NCBI GenBank assembly: GCA_022495005.1
Contig: JAGYXB010001997.1
Location: 1,364,001-1,428,000, forward strand
From: Rhyacophila brunnea
Taxonomy: Eukaryota > Arthropoda > Insecta > Trichoptera > Rhyacophilidae
DNA: 64,000 nucleotides
Reading direction: 5' to 3'
The position numbers and the translations under genes are program-made. The notes under the pieces are model-generated. The model searched no databases. It saw only the letters and a list, made by a program, of their open reading frames with translations, and was not told where the DNA came from. How positions within the stretch are numbered: the first letter of the stretch is position 1; each line of letters starts with the position of its first letter. Shown piece after piece: positions 22,561 through 33,830 of the stretch.

Positions 22561-22984
22561 AATTGTGGAAAGAAGAAATTAATATATTATGCAGTATCAC
22601 AAAAACAGTATAAAAAGTAAAGTGAAAGTACAAAAAATATATTTAAAAAAATATATAAGTATAGGTATATATCGTATTGCGTAATTATACAGAAGTGTTA
22701 CATTATATAAGCTTATTTAATTTTGTGAAACGGTACTCGAAGTAATATAATATATACATATTTAGTTATATATAAGTCAGTAAGCGACATCAATGATCGA
22801 TATATTATAATTATTATGTGCCTATACATGAAAATCGTTTTGTATGCGGAAATAATGGGAACGGGTCGCAGAGACGCTATTTTTTTTACTTAGGGTGGCA
22901 TTTTTTTTGCATACGAGCAACTGTCTTCTCACGACGGCCCTGTATTTTAGAATTAACCATAAATATAATACCAGCATGAATATA

Positions 22985-23400
22985 ATCTCACAGAAAACTA
23001 AGATAAAGTTATACAAAACCCTCATCAGACCCATATTAACCTATGGGTCGGAATGCTAGGCTTTATCAAAAAAAAGATGGGAGGAAGCTAGATATCTTTG
23101 AAAGAAAGATATTAAGAAGAGTCTTCGGAGCTGTATGTGAGGAAGATGGCACGTGGCGAAGAAGGTACAACCATGAACTATATGCGTTGTATGAAGATCC
23201 CCCTGTAGTCTCACACGTGAAAGTAAGGCGACTTCGTTGGGCAGAATATGTCTCAAGGATGGATAGTGGCTGGACTGTATAGAAACTGGCATCCCTGAGA
23301 CTGGTGCGGTGAAGGGAGCTTGCGGTAGACAGAGGGGATTGGAGACGTTTCCTGGAGGTGGCCACGACCTACATTGGGATGTAGTGCCGTTGATGATGAT
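22985..23400 (+). pseudogene. LINE reverse-transcriptase C-terminal pseudogene
   Basis: A first frame gives KIKLYKTLIRPILTYGSEC followed by a TAG stop where the family has tryptophan. A frameshift in a run of seven A bases follows. The next frame gives RKLDIFERKILRRVFGAV, RRRYNHELYALYEDPPVVSH and VKVRRLRWAEYVSRMDSGW. This is the thumb and C-terminal region of a non-LTR retrotransposon of a type very common in insect genomes. A third frame supplies RELAVDRGDWRRFLEVATTY before a GATGATGAT tail at 23,390. Two or more frame breaks make it dead. It is 5'-truncated, with no endonuclease domain here. Confidence 0.88.
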
Positions 23401-24188
23401 AATACAAGGATACTTCCTCACACAAATAAGCTCAATATTAATATGGACACGTTAGCAGAATATTTAAAAAAAATCATCCTTATAATAATGGCGGTAGATT
23501 TTATGTTTTACTAGACACCATATATTATGAACATGTTGATAGGCAAAAACACAAAAAGTTATCGAGGAATTTACACATAATATTATAATTTAATTAGCAA
23601 CGAATAACGCCATGGCGGCTTTCGTTGTGCAGTGCGTAATGCGCTGGCCTGGAAAATAAGATATCTTTAATCACAAATTTAGCCTATTTCTTAATTAACC
23701 TCTACTTTTATCGAATGACCGATCATTTTCTTGTACATAAATGAGACGTATTTTATGAGTGACGTATTTTACGGAAACCACTGTCCATTACGAAGTTAAC
23801 ACTCATGTCATGATGCATGGTGCACTGTGAATATTATATACACACAGTAAGTACTGTTAAATGACCTCTAGAAGTTATTGTCAATTATGATTTTTTTTTT
23901 GCGATAAGCATGAGGGCCCATTGTCGCGAACGTGCTCTAAGCCGTGTGCTTTTAAAACATGTATAAAATCATGTAGGTAATAGACAACACGTCACACAAC
24001 ACATACAGTAATAATAATAGTTATACTATGTCATATTTTTAATATTTTATAGTTGCTTTTATTAAGTACTTATTACGAATTTACCCTGCCATGTACCATC
24101 GGAGCATAGGTAAAGCACAGGATCACGTCATTTCTTCGGTCCAGTGCATCTTACCATGTCAGTCCCGCAGCGCGTGGATTGTTCTTGC
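23401..24188. other. AT-rich DNA, no gene seen
   Basis: No coding region or repeat recognised between the LINE remnant and family B copy 2. Confidence 0.4.
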
Positions 24189-24196
24189 GTTATAAT

Positions 24197-24655
24197 CAGA
24201 GAGTTAGAGCGGACCTCCGAGCAGGAGCACATAGCAATGGAGCAATGTGGTTTTACCCGGAGCAGGACCGGAGCCGGAGTACCGAAAATTTGTAGTGCTT
24301 CACTGCTTCGGATGTTTTTTTTATTATTATTATTAAATTTTCGTCCAAAAATCCAATGAAAATATTTTATTTGACACTGCAGCACTGGAATAATTTGAGT
24401 GACAACACTGCTGGGTGATAAATAACCTCACTTTTTGACAGAAGAGGCAGACAATGAAAGACGATTTGCTGCCGGTAATTTTGTTTTGTAGAATTAATAA
24501 TGAACATGACAAATAATTTTATTTATGTTATTTTAAAACTACTTAATTTCTTAATTTTATAACATGTGTGTATATATATGATACCGATTAACAGTTTCTA
24601 TCCGGAGCGGAACTGGAGTGGAGCAACTTAAAAAAGAGCCCGCTCCATCCCTCTG
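24197..24655 (+). mobile_element. Miniature hAT, family B, copy 2
   Basis: Left end CAGAGAGTTAGAGCGG, right end CGCTCCATCCCTCTG. The interior matches 14,250-14,671, including GTGATAAATAACCTCACTTT and TTTGACAGAAGAGGCA. Flanks GTTATAAT and GTTAGAAA agree at six of eight positions. More diverged from the family ends than copy 1, so probably the older insertion. Confidence 0.85.
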
Positions 24656-24663
24656 GTTAGAAA

Positions 24664-25673
24664 GGTATGTATGTATAAACTGCCAACGGCTGTATTTGCC
24701 TATTGTCCTTCGACTCAAAGATTTGAATTACCGTACATAACGACTAGAAATTTAAGCACTCGTGTACCGTATAACTGTTGAAAATGACTTACTAAATCAA
24801 GAATTGAACTGATAGCGCAGCGCACAATGTTGATTTATCTCATTAAGAGTATTTTTTATGTTATTCGAAATTGTTATTCTAATTATATTTCTCTGTGTTT
24901 AATTAGAATGTTACAATTGTATAATTTAAACGTCAGGGTATATTATCAAACATGTTTATTTGCTACATTATGTGGGTACACAAAGAAACAAAAATAAAAG
25001 ATTTTTCACTGCATCTTTCTGTTTGTTTTCCTAAAGAATCTAGATTTCCAGATGACCTCTTTTCTGAAAAGAGGCTAGTGGGTAACTAAAATAAATTTCT
25101 TTGAGATTTTTTTAAAACTATGATATAAAGCCAGAATCCTCTAAGGAAACGTTCAATTATCCACCGATACATTTATAGTGCAGTATAATGTTGTTGAGAT
25201 TAATTTACAAAATATATCTTTAAAGTGTTCTATATGGACATGCTTTTATTGTATTAACATAGGACATAGGTCATTGAATTTAGACAGTGTCAACGTTTGG
25301 TTGAGCAATGAGGCGAAATTTGATAAGGTCAACGCATGCCAATGTGAGGAGCCGAGGATCGCCCCACCACCCTTCATGGTCCACTGGTCTTCAAAGGACG
25401 GCATTAGTGACACCTTCATTGCGCCACCGCGCTCAAGCCATATATACGTATGCCTGCAGCTAGGCCGAAACATACCAGTAATGTTAGAAATACATTACGA
25501 TCACGTAACGTGAGAGTACATAAGGTTATGGTAACTTCGCCACTGAAAAAAATTGTGCAACGTTATCAGACACATGCTTCCATCCCATAGTAGATTTAAA
25601 CCGAAAAACGCATAGTGTAAGTCAGAAAAATCTGCTAAAACGTATCAGAACCACACTAAATTCACCTCACGTG
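24664..25673. other. No gene supported
   Basis: Overlapping frames on both strands at 25,178-25,513 span a slightly GC-richer stretch but resemble nothing I know. ACTTCGCCACTG at 25,532-25,543 looks like the right end of a CAGTGGCGAAG-type hAT element. No left end could be located, so this may be a hAT remnant rather than a gene. Confidence 0.35.
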
Positions 25674-26253
25674 TAGAGTTGGATATTTCCCGAGAAAATC
25701 TCAATCTCGAGATTCGGGATTTCCCGAAATTATGAAATTTTCAATTCTCGAGATTCGGGATTAGCAGAAGAGAATTCTCGAGATATCGGGAAATTTAAAA
25801 AAAAACCTGTAAAAATCCTAAAATCAGTGTAAAAACAGACAAATTCCAACAAAATATGATTTTATGAAATATGAGTAGGAAAACAAAAATAATTCAAAAT
25901 ATTACTTATTAAAATAGGATTTCAAAGAACACAGACTGTCAATCGCTGCGTCTGACACTCGCGTACGCTTTTAAGACACAAAATTCTCTGATTTTGCAAA
26001 AATTGCGCTCATTTTGAGTCAACGCTGGCTTTTGCCCGATCAGTCTATGAGCGTTTTGTGTTTTCTGTCCACTTTTTTCATATAGAAAATCATTTTTTCA
26101 ATTAATATTTGATAATAAAGAAATCCCGAATCCCAAGAAAAGATTCTCGAGATCCGGGATTTCCCGAAATGTTCAAAATTTCAATTCTCGGGATGGAAAA
26201 TCTCTAAAATTTCTCGAGAATTCCCGTCGGGAAATTCCCTAAACCCAACTCTA
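25674..26253 (+). mobile_element. Miniature element, family F, CTCGAG-rich ends
   Basis: Starts TAGAGTTGGATATTTCCCGA and ends TAAACCCAACTCTA. Both ends contain dense, partly palindromic variants of CTCGAGATTCGGGATTTCCC (25,693-25,797 and 26,128-26,238). The middle is unrelated AT-rich sequence. Flanking 8-mers (CTCACGTG and GGCACAGC) do not match. End sequence and size suggest a hAT-like MITE, related in style to the 53,032 element. Confidence 0.7.
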
Positions 26254-26634
26254 GGCACAGCGTTGCCAACCTAGCATTTTTGAATAAGCATCTATTTAGC
26301 TAGCAAAATTTGCATATCGACTAGGTACTTAGTCTGCAAATCAGCTAACTACACTTTTGGCCAAAAATGAGATTTAAATGAGAGTCCTTTTTAATAAAAA
26401 ATGTTTTTGAAAACAGCCAACTGCATGCGCCAAATTTCCAATATCGTAAATGGAACAACTACGCTCTTTATATAAATTGTATTTATATATAAAATGGAAG
26501 CTAAAATAGTGTATTATTCATAGTGTAGCTTATTTAAAAAAAAATCCATGTGTATTTTTCGTATTTTTAAATTCCGCTGAATAATTCCCTTAAATTATAC
26601 TGATTTTATGATTTTTACAGTTCTTTTTTATTTA

Positions 26635-26719
26635 CCGATATCTCGAGAATTCTCGAAAATTCTCTTCTGGAAATCCCGAATCTCGAGATTGAGATTTTCT
26701 CGGGAAATACCCAACTCTA
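26635..26719 (-). mobile_element. Family F end fragment, inverted
   Basis: In reverse complement it begins TAGAGTTGGGTATTTCCCGA and continues GAAAATCTCAATCTCGAGAT, the same as the left end of 25,674-26,253, then stops after ATCTCGAGATATCGGTAAA. Outside it is GCTGTGCC, the exact reverse complement of the GGCACAGC that follows the first element. Confidence 0.7.
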
Positions 26720-27354
26720 GCTGTGCCTACGTCGTATGGCAACAATGTTTCCATCATTCTCTGTGTTTAATATGGTGCAAAGATTTAAAATATATTTATT
26801 ATTTCTGAAAAGGTTAAAATATACGGAAGACATTTTTTAAATCCTTCAAAAGTATAGTATATTTTTTCAGGTATTTTGCGTTAAATTAAAGTAGGTATAA
26901 GTAATTCGCTATTTTGGATTTTTTGCGGAATCAAAATGAAAGTAAGATTGTAGTACGGTTGGCAACGCTGAGTAGCATGCTAGTATGTTTGTAGATACGC
27001 TAGGTACTCGATACTGGCATGATTTTCACAAGCACGTGTGCCTGTATCTATTTAATAAGCCAGTGAATGAGAATGGAAAGTGGATATCGATTTAATTAAA
27101 ACATACTACTATAGGGCGTTGTGCTGGGTAGTAAATAGGATAACTATAAATAAATTCGGTAAAAAGTATACGGAAATGCCCAAACATTTTTTTTAATGTT
27201 TATATATATATATCTAATCATTCGCTATCCCGCTGTAGTATGACGATATAGCCAGTGACGTCCCTGGTTAAAGTGACCCTCTTAAGCGGACTTAGAATGC
27301 TGTCCCTTTCATTTTTAGTTTCAAATTGCCTACAAATTCGTTATGTACATACTT

Positions 27355-27520
27355 CAGTAGCGAAGGGTGGAGATATGCTATTAAGATATGCCAAAAATAG
27401 TGCATATTAACCTTTTTTAGTCATACATATTTGTTTTTATTGAACTAAAACTACAATTATTTACGGATGGTGTTAGTTAGTTTTTGAAATCAATTAAATC
27501 TTGCCTAAACCAGGTGGTGA
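27355..27520 (+). mobile_element. hAT family D, left-end fragment
   Basis: CAGTAGCGAAGGGTGGAGAT, then ATGCTATTAAGATATGCC, AATAGTGCATATTAAC and AGTCATACATATTTGTTTTT follow the left half of 18,112-18,694. The right half is missing, so it is a truncated copy. Confidence 0.75.
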
Positions 27521-27602
27521 GATGAGCTCCACCGACCTGTTTCGGCTATAAACATGCCACACTATCGTTGGGTATAAAAAAATACACAACACAATATACC
27601 CA

Positions 27603-27838
27603 CAGGGCTTGAAATGGACCGCAGCGCATCGGAGCGCCGTTCCGGTTCGTGAAATTTGTAAAATTATCGCTCCATCTCATGGAAAAAATATTTTTACCGT
27701 CTGAGTTAGATATGATATATAATAGAAAATCTAACACACTTAATTTTATAAAATACACATAAAATGTGATAACTATGTAAATATCTTTAAAAAATTGTCG
27801 AGCGCTCCGGTGCGTAAACTTTTCCGTTTCGAGCGCTG
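27603..27838 (-). mobile_element. Miniature hAT, family C, copy 2
   Basis: Starts CAGGGCTTGAAATGG and ends CCGTTTCGAGCGCTG, the family C ends in the opposite orientation to 14,687-14,923. The interior (GGAGCGCCGTTCCGGTTCGT, AATTATCGCTCCATCTCATG) matches copy 1 in reverse complement. Flanks TATACCCA and GATACCTA agree at six of eight positions. Confidence 0.85.
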
Positions 27839-27944
27839 GATACCTATATAGGTAGATACTAGATGGTTGGAGGGGTTCCGAGCAAGAGTAAGCGATACAA
27901 TAGGCTTACAATCGGCAATATTAATTGTAATAATAATCATAATC

Positions 27945-28530
27945 TTCTTCTTCTTCTTCCACGGCGCTACATCCCGGGGTGGGATTTGGCCTCCTCCAGA
28001 ACCGCTCTCCACTCACTCCGGTCTCTCGCCACACTTCTCCAGTTACCGGATTTTCCCATATGAAGCCAGTCCACTTCTACGGCGTCAGCCCATCTCCTTC
28101 TTGGACGGCCTCTGGGTCTCTTCCGTTGAGGTAGCCACTTCGTCATGATCCTTGGCGCTCTAACTTCAGGCATTCTCTCCACATGTCCCGTCCATCGTAG
28201 TCTTTGGGACTTACAGTATCTTATGATTGTTTGCTGTTCAATCAGCTCTTCCAACTCGGGGTTCATTTTAATTCTGTAGTTCCCATTTTCCAACGTGGGT
28301 GCAAAGATTTTGCGGAGTATTTTGCGTTCGAAGACAGCTAATTTGTTTTCCTCGTTTTGAGTCAAGCACCAAGTCTCACAGCCATAAGTGACCACTGGCC
28401 TTATAATCGTTTTATAAATTAGAAGTTTACTTCTTCGGCTTAGAATTTTCGACCCCACCAGTCGCTTGCAGGCATGCCAGCATTTATTCCCGGAGATAAG
28501 GCGGATTTTTATCTCCTCTGCTGTCTATAT
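27945..28530 (-). pseudogene. LINE 3' end with long RT C-terminal frame
   Basis: The minus strand is open for over 170 codons. It reads ...AEEIKIRLISGNKCWHACKR, LVGSKILSRRSKLLIYKTII, RPVVTYGCETWCLTQNEENK, then LAVFERKILRKIFAPTLENG and RLRWTGHVERMPEVRAPRIM, ending KSHPGM and a stop. This is the end of the reverse-transcriptase/C-terminal region of a non-LTR retrotransposon, intact over this stretch. The catalytic FADD motif and endonuclease are not present, so the copy is 5'-truncated and not autonomous. Its 3' end runs GGATGTAGCGCCGTGG then (GAA)n. A sister copy is at 56,983-57,330. It is the best-preserved LINE frame in the window, hence the youngest or a recently copied one. Confidence 0.9.
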
Positions 28531-28807
28531 GATGAGAATAATAATCATAATAGCTCTGCATAATTCCTACGTACGGGAAAAATCGTTTCTGTGCATGTCT
28601 ATGGTTAAAAGGTTTCCACTACAGCACATGGCAACGTGAAAATCGCCCCGATTGTGGTCGACCTCCGGTAGAGGATTATAACATGAAGATTGGTGGGACG
28701 AAGAGAAGAATGACCGATTTCGTCAGCTTAGAAAATCATTATCACAGAGTTGTGCATTTTTTAAATTGTGTAAAACTGCATAAAACGAATCACCTCTCAC
28801 CCTAAGC

Positions 28808-29530
28808 CAGGGGGGGGCAAACTGCGGCCCGCGGGCCGCATGTGGCCCGCCGGGTATTTTTTTGCGGCCCGCCATCATTAATTGTACTTCTGATTACGAA
28901 TAACTTTTTTATATATTTTTTAAAAAATATTGACAATAGATTAAAATTTGAAGAATTTCTTGTTTCGTAAATGTATTATCTCAGTACGTCTTCCTTGCGT
29001 CTCGTCTCACACTATGTAACCACTATTTTCTACGTTGAACATCGATTTCAATAGATATTGATAGTGTGCCGACAGAGCTACAACTTGAGATTATTGATCT
29101 GCAGTGTGACACTGATTTAAGAGAATTGCATCGTCGTGAAGAAATCTCCAAATTTTACAATGCCCTTAATTCAGACAATTTCGACCAACTTAAAGATTAT
29201 GAAAGAAAAATGTTCGTTATTTTTGGATCAACCTATATATGTGAACAAACATTTTCGATCATGAACCTAAATAAAAATTCTTTACGATCAAATATCTCCG
29301 ATGCCCATTTAGAAGCAGCTTTGAGAATATCAACTACAAAATTAACACCTGAATTTAAAAAAATGTTAAAAAATGTACATCAGTTTCATTCTTCTCATTT
29401 ATTTTTTGTAATGTTTATTTTTCGTGATAATAAATAGTGTATATCTAAAAATGGTATTTTACTTGCGGCCCGCCGCTCATTTTTAATTCTTGAATTTGGC
29501 CCTCCATCCAAAAAGTTTGCCCCCCCCCTG
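28808..29530 (+). mobile_element. hAT transposon, internally deleted, with transposase tail
   Basis: Terminal inverted repeats are CAG plus a run of G then GCAAACT, mirrored at 29,514-29,530. The exact 8-bp TSD CCCTAAGC is at 28,800-28,807 and 29,531-29,538. Subterminal GCGGCCCGCGGGCCGC (28,824-28,839) is a perfect 16-bp palindrome, and GCGGCCCGCC recurs near the right end. At 723 bp it holds only the C-terminal transposase frame at 29,039-29,437. Confidence 0.95.
29039..29437 (+). pseudogene. hAT transposase C-terminal fragment
   Basis: An open frame begins just after a stop and reads ...DIDSVPTELQLEIIDLQCDT, then LREL, EEISKFYNALNSDNFDQLKD, YERKMFVIFGSTYICEQTFS, IMNLNKNSLRSNISDAHLEA and ALRISTTKLTPEFKKMLK. 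This matches the end of GTF2IRD2-like/Charlie-type hAT transposases (LQLELIDLQ...FGSTYVCEQTFS.M...K...R..L.D.HL...LRI..T...P). That region is the dimerisation domain. There is no zinc finger, no catalytic DDE core and no clear start, so it is a remnant, though uninterrupted over about 130 codons. Confidence 0.9.
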
Positions 29531-29538
29531 CCCTAAGC

Positions 29539-32204
29539 TATATTTTGAAAAGAAAAATATACTTAACGCTTTCATTGTTAAGTAGTAGTATGTATATTGA
29601 TTGTCCAAGATATACCCGAGCAAGGTTGAAACGTAACTAATCTTTAATTTAGACACCTGTCTCATCAAACAAAATTTGCTGCAACCAAAACAGCTTGATA
29701 TGAACAACCAACAATTTGCGTAAACATCCTTTTCAAAAAACACACAAAAGGACCAACTGACCAAACTCTACATTAAACGTAATAGTAGTGATTCCCGTTC
29801 ATTTTAATTCGAAGGGTCCTAATTTTACGCTAGCGATTTTGATTTTCGGGGCCAAGGGCCTTCGGTAAAGCCTCCGCGGCCTCGATTTCAACTTACAGAG
29901 CAAAGAACCTAACACTTACAATACCGACATAGAATAATTCTACCCATAGGCGCACAGTAACATTAGGTAATTTATTTTTTTAAATATGTAACGCCTTAGG
30001 GATCAACTGCAACCTTTAATTAAATATGATATTCACTATTATTAACGTTAAAAATAGTATTTATAATAATATAATTATGATATCAACAGTGTTGAATCAT
30101 TTCTTTCAATCTTACACGTTCAAGAAAACTTTTTTGAGATGGAGCCTAAAGAATATATGAAATTGAAGAAGAAAAAAACGATCTAATTTTTATATAAGGT
30201 GTGGAAGGTTTTTGGTTGATATTACCTATAAAAATGTCACTTATGACAAACTGAAGCTTGCTTTCATTTCTTCATACCATACATTGTTGACAACAATTAA
30301 ATATTGTTACTCCCAGTTATTATAGTGATATTAACATCTCAGTTACTCTCGATCCACTGCTGGATGAAATTAAAAAGGGTCATTACTGCTTGTATCGCAA
30401 TTGTAAAAAAGGTTTCGAAATAATTATTCTTGACGAAATAATTTCATCAATGAGAATTGAGAATTCGAGAAATTAATTAATTGTCCAAATGCGATTGATT
30501 TTGAATTTGTATATTTTGCATAGAAAAGCTAAAAAAAGCTGTCGACTTTCGAAGAAAAGTTACAAAATTTTTCTCGTAGCTCAAAATCTTGAGAAATTAA
30601 TAAACCCTAAATCTCTAGAATCAAATATTATTGAATTCAAAAAACATATAAAGTCGAGAAATCACAAATTACCGCAGACTATAGGATGTATAAAAGAAGA
30701 ATAAAAGAAATGCTGTGAAATCATTGGTTAATGGGTTATGCCTAAAACTATCGAATATTTGATCGCGACCCTTTTGAAGGCAACTAGCTCTCAAACCAGG
30801 TATATAAAGATTGTTCATTACTTACGTATTATCAAAATTTTGTCATTTTGAGAGTTGTCGTCATGCTATTGAAAATGTGTGATATACCTAATCATATAAA
30901 CAAATCTTTAAAAATCTCGTTGCAAATAAATTTAGACATATATAACAATATACATATAATAATTATTTAATTATGTATTTTTTTATCGATACCACAATTG
31001 TTTCTACGAAATTTGAACGTGGAAACTATCCATGAACACGTATTTAAACCTTGTCTTACGATTCAGACATCCCATCCGAATACTAGAGCAATCTTGCTTC
31101 CAATAGGGTACTGTTCGGTTAAAGCGGATACAGCGGAAAACGCATTTTGAAAATAGCCGATAAACTGGATTATTTGTTAGTTTGGGTAAGTTTAGGTTAG
31201 GTTAGGTTGGGTTAACGGAACAATTATACTATCAAACTTGCGTTTGAATACAGCTTACTGATTCGCAACTAACTTCATACTGTCGCGCACCAACACGTAA
31301 CGGTATGCGCACGCAGCTCTCAATTTCACTATCTACCAAACGCCTCAAAAAAGGTATAACTTCAACAATTATATGTATACGTATCTTAACCACAAAAACG
31401 TATTACCCATTAAATTTTAAGAGTGTGGTTACGGTACATACGTTTCCGTTCACCACCCACCACGTGTCCACGTCTTTTCAGAACACTGTAGCGTAAAGAA
31501 GAAACGACAAACCCTTCAAAGTTGATCAGAGATCTTTTCAGAAGACCCCGTTTGTAAATGGCATCACTACAGGCGTAGAACGCGCAATGCCTAAAATTGT
31601 GTAATTATATTTTAACAGTTTTAATTATTGTTTCTCCAATATTACATTATCGAGTAGTATATTATTAAATATGATGTACCTACATTACTTTAGCAATGTT
31701 GCTACATTGTAGGTGATCGGTTTACACGTGCCAGAGGAAAACACCTTCAGAAACTTTTGCGGATCAAGAATTGAATCATTTTTTCGACAACAATTCGAAC
31801 AGTCTTTAAATGTTTGTAATAATTCTATTAGGAAATATTTTTTGAAATTGGAATCCTAGTCGCTTCCCAAAATGTATATCAGGCACTTTTTCAACCTATT
31901 AGATCTGTGTTCAGGATCCAAAAACATATTGATAAATAGCATATTATGAATTTACATTTGACCATTCAAATATATAAGGTTTACAAATTAATCCAGACTA
32001 TCGCTACTAATACATTTTTTGATAATAAAATAATCATTATGGCAAATTCATCCAAAGACGGAAATCACTAGTGGTTTTGTACCATGTGACATACTCTTCA
32101 ACACGCGTCATGATTTCTGACAGATAACATGTACAAAATCAGTACTTAATTGATTGTACATAATTTGGAAATATCTCATGCTGATCTAGAAAAAATCGTT
32201 TTTG
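29539..32204. other. AT-rich DNA, no gene seen
   Basis: No supported gene in 2.7 kb. A GC-rich patch at 29,845-29,890 (GGGGCCAAGGGCCTTCGG) is probably transposon debris. A 71-codon lysine-rich plus frame at 30,489-30,704 has no recognisable similarity. Confidence 0.4.
31192..31211 (+). repeat. Short interstitial (TTAGG)n array
   Basis: Four units: TTAGG x3 and TTGGG. Two further short arrays of the complement CCTAA lie near 37,110-37,122 and 40,199-40,213. Confidence 0.6.
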
Positions 32205-32350
32205 TAGATAAAAATACGACACCCGACGGGATTTCCCTGACGGGAACCTGTATCTGCTGGATTCACGCCAGTATGTTTTAACAAGTAAACTACGGGTGCC
32301 TTAGATAATTACGACGATTTTAACTAGTAGTTGTCACATGAAATGCTTAT
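32205..32350 (-). mobile_element. tRNA-like SINE, family S3, copy 2
   Basis: In reverse complement it reads ACTAGTTAAAATCGTCGTAA, GTAGTTTACTTGTTAAAAC and ACTGGCGTGAATCCAGCAGA, followed by a decayed B-box region (GGGAAATCCCGTCGGGTG). It aligns with 6,095-6,228. Confidence 0.5.
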
Positions 32351-32479
32351 CGAATTGCGTTATAAGGCTGACTATCGGTTTTAGTAGATTACATTAACGT
32401 AGATATCAATTAATTCCTAACCGACGTCGCGGATAACTCCATTATTTAATTTGTATAACGTACTTAGACTTGATAATAA

Positions 32480-32637
32480 TTTTAATAAACTATTTCTTTT
32501 ATTCAACGAATAAGACACAAGGTTACAGAATGTAACATGCTACATACTGAATATACATAATTTCAGCATAGGTATAGAATGTTACATTCTGAAATCTTGT
32601 GTCTTATTCGTTAAATAAAAGAAATAGTTTATTAAAA
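32480..32637. mobile_element. Fold-back MITE
   Basis: A 158-bp palindrome: TTTTAATAAACTATTTCTTT at the left pairs with AAAGAAATAGTTTATTAAAA at the right. The pairing continues inward through AACGAATAAGACACAAG and GAATGTAACAT, leaving a short AT-rich loop. A related fragment (AATGTTACATTCTTAGATCT) lies at 51,960-51,995. As in this locus, that fragment is close to an S3 SINE copy. Confidence 0.75.
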
Positions 32638-32708
32638 CTTAATTGATTGTCGTCAAATTAGACACTAGCTCTGATGTACATAATAAATATAGATATGTAT
32701 ATTCGTGG

Positions 32709-33021
32709 CACAGAATAGATTAATAAATATAATTCCGATTGGCTATACCCCAATACACTACATTTAGAAGTAGAGTTTTGAATGTGTGAGTATCCTACGA
32801 AAATGAAATACATTATAGTGTGTGTTGCAACCTTAAAATACACCAATATTGAATGAGCATCAGTGCATAAACCGAAAGCAGTTGTCGGAACGAAGGGAAG
32901 CTTAGAATGACGTATTCTTGATAGGTGTTAGTTAATCCCATATTCTTCCAAACTCGAGATCGGTTGCCTGTTACTCCACGCCCGTTAGGTATTTCAGTTC
33001 CCATTAATTCTCTGTTCCCTG
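32709..33021 (-). mobile_element. Miniature hAT-like element, family A, copy 2
   Basis: In reverse complement it begins CAGGGAACAGAGAATTAATG and follows copy 1 through GGGAACTGAAATACCTAACG, CTTTCGGTTTATGCACTGAT and TCACACATTCAAAAC, ending AATCTATTCTGTG. Flanks ATTCGTGG and ATTTTTGT agree at five of eight positions, so the TSD is decayed. Confidence 0.8.
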
Positions 33022-33306
33022 ATTTTTGTCCCCTGGTCTTTGGTTGATTAGTAAGTAATACATCAAAAATTATGTTTTATTGGAAAAAATGAACTTTTAA
33101 ATTATCCATTTAAAGTGAGAAAAAAGATTACAAAACTGTCTACGTGTCTACCAAATACTTATTATCATTATTTCAATTGTTTGGATTGACAAAACTTAGT
33201 AAAAATTTATACCTATTCAATAATTATCATTTTTCCACTTTACTAAAGACCATAGGCATCCTTTAATTATTATTGTAAAAATAACGTCCAATTTTATTAG
33301 GCCAAG

Positions 33307-33379
33307 TATATTTAAACTCAGTGTGTCACAGATCACAGTTCGTGGTAGGCGACAATTCTTAATAATTACTATGGTAAGT
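33307..33379 (+). promoter_or_regulatory. Possible TATA promoter with minimal ATG exon
   Basis: TATATTTAA at 33,307 is followed about 30 bp later by an initiator-like CACAGTTCG, then ATG at 33,371-33,373 directly followed by GTAAGTAT, a strong 5' splice site. A TATA box, short leader and a first exon holding only the start codon is an arrangement known from insect cuticle-protein genes. No matching second exon was found downstream, so this could be chance. Confidence 0.2.
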
Positions 33380-33828
33380 ATTCAATATATTGATAATTTT
33401 AGTATTTAATCAAAATACCGAAGATGAAGTCTTTTCTGTTTATTAAAATACTCCTACCAAATTCGGGCAGTCGGATTTCGAAGAGTTAACCGTCCAAAAA
33501 GTGGAAACAATGCCCCCAGCTGATATCGTCCCGTGAAAGGATAACGACTCTGCGGTGGGGATCTCCAACCGCAAGTCGCGGTCTCAAATTGGCACCTCAT
33601 TTCATGCCTCTCAAGCCCTCAGATCGAAGCCGCGCCATTTCTTCAACCTGATACAAAGTACTGAATGAAACCAGTCTCGACACCAATCAATATTGACTAT
33701 TTTACGAAGAAACAATCAGTATTTTTATAATTTACGTAATAGAGTTGAATTACAAAAGTTATACCATAAACCTATCAACATCATCATTCCAACATGAACA
33801 AAATTTTGTTTTGTGTTATTTTGTATAT
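33380..33828. other. GC-enriched stretch, unassigned
   Basis: Bases 33,460-33,650 are GC-richer than the surroundings (for example GGTGGGGATCTCCAACCGCA) and may be an old coding or transposon fragment. No frame is long enough to identify it. Confidence 0.25.
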
Positions 33829-33830
33829 TC

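Noticed and set aside
23056..23421. Minus-strand frames of 99-121 codons
   Set aside because: They are antisense shadows of the plus-strand LINE remnant.
25178..25513. 111-codon plus-strand frame
   Set aside because: An equally open minus-strand frame overlaps it, there is no recognisable similarity, and a hAT-like right end nearby (25,532-25,543) makes transposon debris more likely.
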